Part shown: positions 1-7,633 of the stretch, piece after piece | Layout of the letters: each line of letters starts with the position of its first letter | Position numbering within the stretch: the stretch's first letter is position 1 | DNA from: Rhodococcus marinonascens NBRC 14363 | Lineage (GTDB): Bacteria > Actinomycetota > Actinomycetes > Mycobacteriales > Mycobacteriaceae | DNA: 64,000 bases | NCBI RefSeq assembly: GCF_001894885.1 | Contig: NZ_BCXB01000002.1 | Location: 186,001-250,000, forward strand | Direction of reading: 5' to 3' | The notes under the pieces: model-generated | Told to the model about the DNA's origin: nothing | The model's database searches: none | Seen by the model: only the letters and a program-made list of their open reading frames with translations | Made by a program: the position numbers and the translations under genes

Positions 1-257
1 TCCTCTCGATACTGTCCACCCTTCTGTTGTTCTTCAACTCTGGGTTCGTCCCGACCGGGGCCTACCCCACATGGCTGCAGCCGTTCGTGGAGAATCAGCC
101 GATGTCCTGTGCCATCGACGCGATGAAGGGCCTGTCGATGGGCGGGCCCGTCGCGGAACCCCTACTCAAGACCTTCGCATGGTCAGCCGCCGGATTCTTG
201 ATCTTCGCCTATCCGGCAATTCGCGGGTATCGCCGAGCCGCCGGTACCCCGGCGTAG
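1..257 (+). CDS. ABC-2 type transporter permease, C-terminal fragment (5' end outside window)
   Basis: The reading frame is open from the first bases of the window and ends at 257, so only about 84 C-terminal residues are present. The fragment has the tail typical of DrrB/DrrC-like drug-export permeases: a hydrophobic stretch, then FVPTGAYPTWLQPFVENQP, a helix resembling the conserved 'NALRGL' region, and a last membrane helix before a basic RGYRR end. The family exports antibiotics or lipids together with a DrrA-type ATPase, which would lie to the left. The gene points towards the pap-like operon. It could export that operon's product, but this is inferred from position only. Confidence 0.7.
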   Translation, partial: LSILSTLLLFFNSGFVPTGAYPTWLQPFVENQPMSCAIDAMKGLSMGGPVAEPLLKTFAWSAAGFLIFAYPAIRGYRRAAGTPA

Positions 258-751
258 CAGCTGGCCCTCACCGTCGCAGTCTTGTGAACAAACGGGTTCA
301 GCACGCGAACCAGCTGTGGAAGTTCCGGGGGGCGCTTCGCCAGCATCGCGGAGACTCCCACGATGAAGTCCAGCGCCCGCACCAATTCGGTCTGCCCGAC
401 GCTGAGAACGTCGACCGCTACCTCAGTCGATTTCGGCCGCCCGTCAGGTTCACCGCACCCCAGCCACTGCCCTCATGTTCCAGCTACCTCCGATAGTTCG
501 AGAGCTGATCTTCGAGGGACGCGACACGAATGTGACTCCGACGTAGCGAATTTCGATTTACTTAATTCGGTTTGTTTCAGCGGTGTCAATACCTCACGGC
601 TGACATTTCGCAGTTCACGCCGCCCTACCGGCCTCTTCCGAAACCTCTGGATGTGCGCCGAGAACATGTTCAGGACGGACCGGATCCCATGGCTCGGTTA
701 AGATGGGCGGCAAATGAATCGGCAGGCGACAGCCGACCACCGGAGGTGACC
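258..751. other. Non-coding stretch of about 490 bp with a possible minus-strand gene remnant
   Basis: No convincing intact gene is present. On the minus strand, between about 450 and 260, one frame reads a protein-like segment (VAVDVLSVGQTELVRALDF, later LPQLVRVLNPF). It runs into the permease region without a clear start and looks like the tail of a decayed gene. The part nearest the regulator at 752 is AT-richer than its surroundings (about 540-600) and is the likely promoter region, although I cannot assign -35 and -10 boxes with confidence. Confidence 0.35.
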
Positions 752-1975
752 ATGGCCCTGACCGGCGCGGCGGCTGAGAGACCGATCCGTCGTCGTCCGA
801 AGAATCGCAAGGCGCAGATTGCGCGCGTCGCGGCCGAAGCCTTCAGCGAACGTGGCTATCACGCCGTCGGTGTCGACGAGATCGCCGCAACCATAGGGAT
901 TTCGGGTCCCGCCCTCTACAGGCACTACCCCAGCAAGTACGCGCTGCTGGTGCATGCGGCCAACACCGCGGCGGACGCGCTGCAGGCTTCCGCCGATGGT
1001 GCGCTGACGGGCGTGACGGGCAACGCCCCTCAGGATCGACTCGATCATCTGATCGCCGCACTCGTCGCGAACTCCATCGAGAACCGCAAGGTCGCCGGAC
1101 TCTACCGGTGGGAGAGCCGGTACCTCGAGGCCAAGGATCGCACGCGCATCCGCGACATCTTCGCACACGTAACCCAGTCTGTGGCCGCTCCGTTGCGTGA
1201 ACTCCGCCCGGAGCTCCCTACCGTCGATGCGACGACGCTGAGTGCTTCGGCGCTGAGCGTGATGGGCAGCATCAGCGCCCATCACACGACCCTCTCGATG
1301 CGTCGACTCGACACCCTACTGAAAGCGGCGTCCGAATCGATCCTGCGCACGATCCTTCCTCCTGCGGTCCCAAACGACCCCGAGAACGCCGCAGTCGGAG
1401 CACCCGACGCGCACAGATTCGCAGTGACGTCCAAACGAGAGTTGCTGATCAACGCGGCCGAGAAGATCTTCGACCGGCGCGGGTACCACGACTCGAGCAT
1501 CGAAGAAATCGGTGCTGCCGCCTGCATCAACGCCTCCAGCGTGTATCGATATTTCCCCAGTAAGGCAGACCTTCTGGCGGCAGTGTTCTACCGCGCAGGC
1601 GACCGACTGGCAGTCGCGACCGCGGCCGCACTTGCCGCTACCGGACCCGAGCATGCTCTCCGCACCCTTGCGGAGTCCTATCTCGAACTGTCGTTCCGGA
1701 ACCCGGAAGTGCTGACGGTCTATTTCGCCGAGATCGGAAACCTCGCGAAGAACGAACGCGCCAATCTGCGGCACGTCCAGCGTCGGCATATCGAGGAGTG
1801 GGTGAACCTCCTGACCGCGGTACGGCCTGAACTTTCGGCACCGGAAGCACGGTTCCTCGTTCATGCGGCGATGGGTCTGGTCTTGGACATCGGTCGCCTG
1901 ATGCGCTTCGACACCCGCGCGGAGTCTCGCGCCCGCCTCCACACCCTGATGATGGCGGTGCTGCTGGGTAACTGA
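752..1975 (+). CDS. Tandem (double) TetR-family transcriptional regulator
   Basis: The 407-residue protein carries two complete TetR N-terminal DNA-binding domains. The first lies at about residues 18-70 (AQIARVAAEAFSERGY, ISGPALYRHYPSK). The second lies at about 223-280 (RELLINAAEKIFDRRGY, INASSVYRYFPSK). Each is followed by a helical ligand/dimerisation region, so one chain resembles a covalent TetR dimer, twice the usual length of about 200 residues. I chose the ATG at 752 because GGAGG stands about six bases upstream; the open frame extends further up without a better ribosome site. The gene precedes the pap-like operon in the same direction, and a 28-bp near-palindrome lies between them. 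Control of that operon is therefore likely but inferred. Confidence 0.85.
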   Translation: MALTGAAAERPIRRRPKNRKAQIARVAAEAFSERGYHAVGVDEIAATIGISGPALYRHYPSKYALLVHAANTAADALQASADGALTGVTGNAPQDRLDHLIAALVANSIENRKVAGLYRWESRYLEAKDRTRIRDIFAHVTQSVAAPLRELRPELPTVDATTLSASALSVMGSISAHHTTLSMRRLDTLLKAASESILRTILPPAVPNDPENAAVGAPDAHRFAVTSKRELLINAAEKIFDRRGYHDSSIEEIGAAACINASSVYRYFPSKADLLAAVFYRAGDRLAVATAAALAATGPEHALRTLAESYLELSFRNPEVLTVYFAEIGNLAKNERANLRHVQRRHIEEWVNLLTAVRPELSAPEARFLVHAAMGLVLDIGRLMRFDTRAESRARLHTLMMAVLLGN

Positions 1976-2084
1976 CCTCGGCCGGCGACACCGAGTCCCA
2001 CCTCGGACAACCATTACCGAAGGGAGTGAAACAGTGCCCCACCAGCCAAAGGCAGCCGAAGACCAGACCTGAAATCAGGACTAT

Positions 2085-2112
2085 CGGATGATAACCATCA
2101 GGTTAGTATCCG
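2085..2112. promoter_or_regulatory. 28-bp imperfect palindrome, candidate TetR operator before the pap-like operon
   Basis: Left arm CGGATGATAACC and right arm GGTTAGTATCCG are separated by ATCA and match at 10 of 12 positions. The site lies about 110 bp upstream of the first gene of the operon and downstream of the double-TetR gene, a usual position for a TetR operator. Binding is inferred. Confidence 0.5.
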
Positions 2113-2224
2113 GCAGATTCGCAACAGACCACCCTGCCATCCGGAATAATCGTGGAACGAACCATGAACAACACACGTTGGTCGGTATGGGAAAGCTACT
2201 GCCAATCGAGTGAGCGAGGCGACC

Positions 2225-2656
2225 ATGCACTTCTCCCTTGGAGAGCGGAACGGCAACGATTCCGGAGAGGGTCCCGAATCTTCGCCGCAACACGCGCTCG
2301 ACTCTCTGCGGACAGAACTCGACACCGTCGACGCGGCTCTACTCGAAGCGGTTCGCCAACGCCTGGAAGTGTGCCTGCGCATCGGCAAACTGAAGCGCCG
2401 CGAACAGATCCCGATGATTCAGCCCGGCCGCATGCACGTCGTCCACGAGCGGGCGCGTGAATACGCCGACCTCCACTCTCTGTCCCGGGAGTTCTTCGAT
2501 TCTCTCTATGATGTCCTCATCGCCGAGACGTGCCGACTCGAGGATTTGGTGATCAATGCCGAGTCATCGAATCCGGACGCGAGCGCCGGGCCAGTCCATG
2601 ACGACAACACCCCCCGCAGTCACAGCGCGGAGTCTTCCGCGAATGCCGAGTCGTGA
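2225..2656 (+). CDS. papB: Chorismate mutase-like protein, probable 4-amino-4-deoxychorismate mutase (PapB type)
   Basis: The 143-residue protein has one AroQ-type chorismate mutase domain at about residues 20-105: LDSLRTELDTVDAALLEAV, then RLEVCLRIGKLKRR, IPMIQPGR and a last helix with AETCRLEDL. The family catalyses the pericyclic rearrangement of chorismate, or of its 4-amino-4-deoxy analogue in p-aminophenylalanine pathways (PapB/CmlD). Sequence alone does not separate these substrates. The reassignment to aminodeoxychorismate rests on the next genes, an aminodeoxychorismate synthase and a TyrA-like dehydrogenase. The ATG at 2225 has GAGG five bases upstream; a GTG at 2210 is the alternative start. 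The acidic Ser-rich tail after residue 105 looks disordered. The stop overlaps the next start. Confidence 0.75.
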   Translation: MHFSLGERNGNDSGEGPESSPQHALDSLRTELDTVDAALLEAVRQRLEVCLRIGKLKRREQIPMIQPGRMHVVHERAREYADLHSLSREFFDSLYDVLIAETCRLEDLVINAESSNPDASAGPVHDDNTPRSHSAESSANAES

Positions 2657-4728
2657 TGAGTACGCGGACGCTACTGGTCGACAACTACGACTCCTTCACC
2701 TATAACCTGTTCACCTTGCTGGCAGAGGTGAACGGCGAGCCACCTATAGTCGTGCACAATGACGTGGAGTGGGATTCGATCCCCTGGTCCGAATTCGACA
2801 ATATTGTCATCTCGCCCGGGCCGGGGCGCCCGGAGCGCCAGCGCGATTTCGGCATCAGTGCACGCATCATCGCTGAGACCGAACTCCCTATACTCGGGGT
2901 GTGTCTCGGCCACCAGGGGCTCTGCCAGCTATTCGGGGGCAGGGTCCTTCTTGCGCCCGAACCGATGCACGGCCGGGTGTCACTCGTCGACCATGACGGT
3001 TCCGAACTCTTCGCCGGAATTCCGTCACCATTTCCCGCCGTCCGTTATCACTCGCTGATCGTCCGGGATCTCCCGGAGGACCTCGACGCCACAGCCTGGA
3101 CCACCGACGGACTATTGATGAGCATCCGCCATCGCACCCGACCTCTGTTCGGCGTGCAGTTCCACCCCGAATCGATCAGTACCGCCTTCGGGCATGAATT
3201 GCTCGCAAACTTCCGCGACCTGACACCGACGCATTCCGGCACGCCTCAGCGCAGCACGATGCGCAAGATCCCGATTCCGCGCGCACCGTATATGATTCAG
3301 GAAGTCAGGGTCGACCACGAGGTCGACCCCCGCACCACCTTCGAGGATCTCTTCGCGGACGGGCCCAACGCGTTCTGGCTCGACGGGACGTCGGCGACCG
3401 AACCAGCCTCCCGATTCACCATCATGGGTAACTGCGCAGGCCCCCGCGCCGAGTACATCACCTACGACGTCAGCGAGTCGATCGTCCGGATCGCGCGGGA
3501 GGGGTTGCCGGTCGAACAGGTGCACGCACCCTTCTTCGACTATCTCGAGCGGCAATTGCAGGCCCGCTCGGTGCCCGGCCTTCCGGGCGTGCCGTTCGGC
3601 CTCGGCTATGTGGGATACCTCGGATATGAACTCAAGGCCGAAACTGGCGGAGTAGCAGCACACAAGTCGTCCACCCCCGACGCCGCCCTGGTATTCGCCG
3701 ACCGCGCCGTCGTCATCGACCATTCGGCCCAGCGCACTTTCGCACTGTGTCTGAGCGATCACCAGGACGACCCCGAATTGCGCCGATGGCTCGACGAAAT
3801 GGAGACGGCGCTGCACAGATTGGCCGAGCCGAGCCATTCGACGAGCACAGTGTCACCGATCAGGAAACCCGAGTCCGCCGAGCTTTCGCTGCGCCACGAA
3901 CACGACGATTACCTCGAACACATCGCCACTTCGCTCGACGAGATCATGGCTGGCGAGTCCTACGAGGTCTGCCTGACCAACATGGCCACAGTGGACCAAT
4001 CGATCGATCCTCTGCACACGTTCGAATTGCTGCGGTCCATCAGCCCCACTCCATACAGCGCGTATCTCCAGTTCGCCGGACTGTCAGTGCTCAGTGCCTC
4101 TCCTGAGCGGTTCCTCAGAGTCGGTGCGGACCGATCGGTGGAGTCCAAACCCATCAAGGGGACGCGGCCGCGCGGCGTCACCCCCGCGAAAGACGCAGCG
4201 CTGCGGCAGGATCTGCTCGACAGCGAGAAGGATCGCGCCGAGAACCTGATGATCGTCGACCTGACGCGCAACGATCTTGCCCGGGTCTGCATTCCCGGTT
4301 CTGTGCACGTGCCCAAACTCTTCGACGTCGAAACGTACGCGGCTGTTCATCAACTCGTGTCGACCGTTCGCGGAACTCTCAGTGCAGACGCGTCCGTCGT
4401 CGAGTGCGTCCGCGCCGCCTTTCCCGGGGGCTCGATGATCGGCGCCCCGAAGATCCGAACCATGGAGATCATCGACCGACTCGAGTTAGGGTCACGAGGT
4501 GTGTATTCGGGTTCGATCGGCTATTTCTCACTGACCGGTACCGCCGATCTGTCGATCGTGATCCGCACGATCGTTGCCACTGACTCGGAGGTGACTTTCG
4601 GCATTGGCGGCGCGATCACGGCATTATCCGATCCGGAATCGGAATTCGACGAGACGATGGTCAAGGCCGCCACGATGCTGCGAGCATTGACCGTAACCGC
4701 GGACAGGCCGAACGAGATCGGGCAGTGA
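2656..4728 (+). CDS. papA: Fused aminodeoxychorismate synthase (glutamine amidotransferase plus PabB domain; PapA type)
   Basis: The protein of about 690 residues makes 4-amino-4-deoxychorismate from chorismate and glutamine. Residues 1-195 are a class I glutamine amidotransferase with DNYDSFTYNL, the nucleophile in GVCLGHQ (Cys at about 83) and the FHPES histidine/glutamate pair. Residues from about 210 onward are the PabB/chorismate-binding part. The PIKGT motif at about residue 500 contains the lysine that marks aminodeoxychorismate synthases, where anthranilate synthases have alanine (PIAGT). PGGSMIGAPKIRTMEII follows. The amidotransferase-first fusion is the form used in PAPA antibiotic clusters as well as in some folate genes. 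The ATG overlaps the upstream stop (TGATG); a GTG lies one codon earlier. Its place between a mutase and a TyrA homologue argues against a purely folate role. Confidence 0.9.
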   Translation: MSTRTLLVDNYDSFTYNLFTLLAEVNGEPPIVVHNDVEWDSIPWSEFDNIVISPGPGRPERQRDFGISARIIAETELPILGVCLGHQGLCQLFGGRVLLAPEPMHGRVSLVDHDGSELFAGIPSPFPAVRYHSLIVRDLPEDLDATAWTTDGLLMSIRHRTRPLFGVQFHPESISTAFGHELLANFRDLTPTHSGTPQRSTMRKIPIPRAPYMIQEVRVDHEVDPRTTFEDLFADGPNAFWLDGTSATEPASRFTIMGNCAGPRAEYITYDVSESIVRIAREGLPVEQVHAPFFDYLERQLQARSVPGLPGVPFGLGYVGYLGYELKAETGGVAAHKSSTPDAALVFADRAVVIDHSAQRTFALCLSDHQDDPELRRWLDEMETALHRLAEPSHSTSTVSPIRKPESAELSLRHEHDDYLEHIATSLDEIMAGESYEVCLTNMATVDQSIDPLHTFELLRSISPTPYSAYLQFAGLSVLSASPERFLRVGADRSVESKPIKGTRPRGVTPAKDAALRQDLLDSEKDRAENLMIVDLTRNDLARVCIPGSVHVPKLFDVETYAAVHQLVSTVRGTLSADASVVECVRAAFPGGSMIGAPKIRTMEIIDRLELGSRGVYSGSIGYFSLTGTADLSIVIRTIVATDSEVTFGIGGAITALSDPESEFDETMVKAATMLRALTVTADRPNEIGQ

Positions 4729-5663
4729 ACGTTCCGGCCGGACCTACTCGAACCGTCGCACTGATCGGCGGCTCCGGGGACGTCGGCCGAATGCTGGCGA
4801 CCCGGCTGCGCGGCGATCGGCACACGGTCCGCACCGTCGACCTCCGGTTCACCGACCCGTCGGACGCAGACCAGGTGAAGGGTGATGTCACAGACCCTTC
4901 GCCGGAGGTTCGATCGGTCGTGGCGCGGGCGGACGCCGTGATCCTGGCGATTCCCGAAGGCGTGGCCCTGGAAGCAATCCCGACCCTCGTCGGCCTGCTG
5001 GCGGAAGGCGCTCTGCTGGTCGACACGCTGTCGGTGAAATCGCGGTTCGATGCGGCGCTGCGCGCGAGCGCACTGCCCAACAGCGCGGTCGGCATCAACC
5101 CGATGTTCGCGCCCTCGCTCGATCCCTCGGGTCGCCCGATCGCGGCGGTGACCTATCGTGACCAGGGCGACGTCGACTGGTTCCTTTCGATACTGTCCGG
5201 CTGGGGGTCGTCGGTCGTGCGTCTGGACGCCGAACACCACGACCGGCTCACATCCGTCACGCAAGCGTTGACCCATGCCGGGGTTCTCGCATTCGGCCTC
5301 GCCCTCGCGGAACTCGGCGTCGACGGTGCCGAACTCACCGCCGTGGGTACCCCGCCCCATCTCGTGTCTCTCGCACTCCTCGCACGCGTTGGCGGAGGGG
5401 TGCCGGAGGTGTACCGAGACATCCAGGTGGGCAATCCCTTCGCTGGCGAGGCCCGGCGCGCACTCGTCGCCGCACTGACAGCCCTCATCGACACCGTGGA
5501 GTACGGCTCGGAGGAGGACTTCGCCTCGCTTATGTCGCGGTCGACGTCGACCCTCGGCGACCAGGGCGAACCCCTTGCCGGACTGTGCGCCGATCTCTTC
5601 ACCGATCAACTTCTACGCCGCGGAGCGCCTCGACCGTGGGACAGGAAAGGAGACTCGCCATGA
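4725..5663 (+). CDS. papC: Prephenate dehydrogenase-like protein, probable 4-amino-4-deoxyprephenate dehydrogenase (PapC type)
   Basis: The 312-residue TyrA-family protein starts with a Rossmann nucleotide site (VALIGGSGDVGRML). A helical domain follows with the HDRLTSVTQALTHAG segment that carries conserved family residues. The predicted reaction is NAD(P)-dependent oxidative decarboxylation of 4-amino-4-deoxyprephenate to 4-aminophenylpyruvate. A general aromatic aminotransferase would then give p-aminophenylalanine. True prephenate dehydrogenase is the alternative, but the aminodeoxychorismate synthase next door makes the amino substrate more likely. The GTG start overlaps the upstream stop by four bases (GTGA), and its own stop overlaps the next ATG (ATGA), so all four genes appear translationally coupled. 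Confidence 0.75.
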   Translation: MNVPAGPTRTVALIGGSGDVGRMLATRLRGDRHTVRTVDLRFTDPSDADQVKGDVTDPSPEVRSVVARADAVILAIPEGVALEAIPTLVGLLAEGALLVDTLSVKSRFDAALRASALPNSAVGINPMFAPSLDPSGRPIAAVTYRDQGDVDWFLSILSGWGSSVVRLDAEHHDRLTSVTQALTHAGVLAFGLALAELGVDGAELTAVGTPPHLVSLALLARVGGGVPEVYRDIQVGNPFAGEARRALVAALTALIDTVEYGSEEDFASLMSRSTSTLGDQGEPLAGLCADLFTDQLLRRGAPRPWDRKGDSP

Positions 5664-6613
5664 CTCCCCAGCACTCACTTCCAGAGCACGACCCGACCGA
5701 CCGGGTCGAGAGCGCCGTCGTCGCCCGGCTCGCCCGAAACTGGGGGCAGCGGGCCACGGTAAAAAACCCGGAACCCGACCTCGACGAACTGTTCGATCGC
5801 GACAAGCTGGACTACCCGAACGAGTTGCTGCCGTTTGCAGATCACGACCGATTCCTCGGACTGACCGACGACCAGCAGAACCAGCTACGGGCGTGGGCGT
5901 GGATCGCCTTCAACAAGAACGTCATGGATATCGAGCAGTACGTGGTGAATCCTGGATTCGATCTCGTCGCCCACGACGCCCTGGACACCGGACTCGGCGA
6001 AACGTTCGCCCTCGCCGTGCATCAGGCAATGGTGGATGAGCAGTACCACACGCTCATGCATCTGAATGCGAGTGCGGTCACCCGCAGGCAGCGAGGGTGG
6101 GCCATGCCGAATAGTGCCCTACCCGATGTCCTGACTTTGCGCCGTCAACGCACGGTTGCAGCGGACGCCCCCGATCCCAGGCGGCGAGCGATCTCCATCT
6201 TCGCCTTCATGACGGTGGCCGAGGTCTCGATCAGCTCGTACCTCGACTTGATCTCGGAGAACGACGTCATACAACCGGTCAACCGGGCGACGGTACGGCT
6301 ACACAATCGAGACGAGTACTGCCATGCGTCGATCGCCGACGACATCGCCGGCGTCGTCTACGACACCCTGGGACCCGGTGACCGCCGCCATTTCCTGGAC
6401 GGACTTGTCGACGCAATGAATGCATTCAGCAGCAACGACTACTCCACATGGCACACGATCGTCGAACTCTTGGAACTCGAGGGCGGCCAGGCGATGATCG
6501 ACGACGCCGAGCACGACACGCGCCGTTCCACGCTGGTGCAGGATTTCGGCGGTATTCACAAGCTGTGCAGGAACCTCGGAGTGGCAGAAAAGATGTCGTT
6601 CGAGTGGACCTGA
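5660..6613 (+). CDS. AurF/CmlI-type diiron arylamine N-oxygenase
   Basis: The 317-residue ferritin-like protein keeps all seven metal ligands of the AurF family. E92 lies in DIEQY, E127 and H130 in DEQYH, E188 in VAEVS, and H215, E219 and H222 in LHNRDEYCH. The spacings (35, 3, 58, 27, 4, 3) are almost identical to AurF (101, 136, 139, 196, 223, 227, 230). Characterised members oxidise aryl amines to nitro groups: AurF on p-aminobenzoate, CmlI on an aminophenyl intermediate of chloramphenicol. Here the likely substrate is p-aminophenylalanine or a derivative, from context. AAAGGAG precedes the ATG, which overlaps the papC stop. The end of the gene coincides with a repeat shared with the acetoacetyl-CoA synthetase locus, but the C-terminus looks natural. 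Confidence 0.88.
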   Translation: MTPQHSLPEHDPTDRVESAVVARLARNWGQRATVKNPEPDLDELFDRDKLDYPNELLPFADHDRFLGLTDDQQNQLRAWAWIAFNKNVMDIEQYVVNPGFDLVAHDALDTGLGETFALAVHQAMVDEQYHTLMHLNASAVTRRQRGWAMPNSALPDVLTLRRQRTVAADAPDPRRRAISIFAFMTVAEVSISSYLDLISENDVIQPVNRATVRLHNRDEYCHASIADDIAGVVYDTLGPGDRRHFLDGLVDAMNAFSSNDYSTWHTIVELLELEGGQAMIDDAEHDTRRSTLVQDFGGIHKLCRNLGVAEKMSFEWT

Positions 6614-6657
6614 CCGCACCGCGGCCGATACGGCACGGGTGATTCGCCAGCCTCGCC
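6601..6657. repeat. Dispersed repeat, copy 1 (end of the N-oxygenase gene)
   Basis: About 55 bp starting at CGAGTGGACCTGACCGC match 11899-11955 at roughly 80-85 percent. They contain the last codons of the N-oxygenase gene and the first bases after it. In the second copy the same segment lies directly downstream of acetoacetyl-CoA synthetase, so it marks an old duplication junction. Confidence 0.6.
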
Positions 6658-6689
6658 TTAGTGGTCCTCGTCGGAAGTTCGTCGGGGGT

Positions 6690-7275
6690 TGTGCCGCCTG
6701 CGACACGGTTGGTGGGTCGGTGTCGACGAAGCAGTCGAGGCGTGCCAGGTGGTCGACGAAGGTCGGCGGTGGTGTATCTCCAGTTGAAGGGTGTGGCGGT
6801 GGCGCTGTGGCGCTCCGCGAATCGAGCCAAGCGGTCCTTGACGGCTTCGATGTCTGGGAAATCGTTGGGGGCAGCACTTTCCGGTGAGCGATGGAAAAGA
6901 AGATCTCGGCCTGGTTCAGCCAGGACGCGTGCACCGGGGTGTGAACCATCACCGCGTTCGGGGTACCGCTGCGCCAGTCTGTCGATTGCGGCCTGGCCGC
7001 GGTGGGAGGATCCGTTGTCGACGATCCAGAACACGCGTGTCGCCGAGGCGTACGGTTCGACGCTCATGACCTGAGCTACGAGCCTAATGAACGGTCCGAT
7101 GCCGGTAGAGGCTTCGCAGCGGCCGAACACCTTCGCGTGGTGCACATCGTAGGCCGCCAGGTACGCCACCGCGCCACCACGACGGTAGTCGTGATTGACC
7201 CGGACCGGCTGTCGGGGACCGGGTGGGGTGGGAGCGGTGGCGGGCCTGGATCGATGGCTTTTCGTCGGCGGTGTC
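6690..7275 (-). pseudogene. IS630-family transposase, 3' fragment with frameshifts
   Basis: Reading the minus strand from 7275, pieces of an IS630/Tc1-type DDE transposase appear in different frames. They are an ADEKPSIQARHR segment (first catalytic Asp region), YLAAYDVHHAKVFGRCE, then VFWIVDNGSSHRGQAAIDRL (second Asp), then in another frame VHTPVHASWLNQAEIFFS (third acidic residue), and a return to the former frame for DIEAVKDRLARFAERH. At least three frame changes are needed and the N-terminal domain is absent, so no active enzyme is encoded. The motif order identifies the family well. Confidence 0.75.
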
Positions 7276-7623
7276 GAAGACACCACCGGACTCGACGAAG
7301 GACTCACTGAGACTGCGGTTGTTCGACCATGCCCGAGCCCGATGGCCCCAGGTGTGTGACCTCGACACCCGGTTCCGGGGCGGGTTCGCCTACATCGATG
7401 TCACCCTCACCGACGGGACCGTGCTACCACTGGTGCGGCTACGCTACCCGGGTTCAGCCGCACCTGGGGATTCGCGATCACCTCGCCAGCAGCGGCAAGT
7501 ACCAGGAATCGGTCCTACCGAGCGGTGTCCCCAGCGGAAGCCCCGAAGAGGCCCTCGACTGCGCATGCGGCCTCTACCTCGCCGACCCCACTGCCTGGCA
7601 ACGACCCCCGACGAACTTCTGAC
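7270..7623 (+). pseudogene. Fragment of a conserved actinobacterial hypothetical gene, frameshifted
   Basis: The plus strand reads TKDSLRLRLFDHARARWPQ, then RFRGGFAYIDVTLTDG and LPLVRLRYPGSA. After a frame change it continues with IRDHLASSGKYQESVLPSG and EEALDCACGLYLADPTAW. This resembles a small actinobacterial protein family of unknown function that I recognise only by this pattern. A frameshift lies near 7450-7480. The fragment sits head to head with the IS630 piece inside the same inverted repeats, which suggests that two unrelated pieces were joined by recombination. Confidence 0.5.
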
Positions 7624-7633
7624 GAGGACCACT

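Noticed and set aside
572-751. Upstream extension of the double-TetR protein to a start at 572
   Set aside because: It lacks a ribosome site and shows no conserved pattern; GGAGG favours 752.
2653-4728. Reading the fused synthase as the housekeeping folate gene pabAB
   Set aside because: The translational coupling to a mutase, a TyrA homologue and an N-oxygenase fits secondary metabolism better. A folate role cannot be fully excluded.
4521-5609. Long minus-strand open frame of 362 codons opposite papA/papC
   Set aside because: It lies antisense to two well-supported genes, has Arg/Gly/His-biased composition and no recognisable domain. It is a high-GC shadow.
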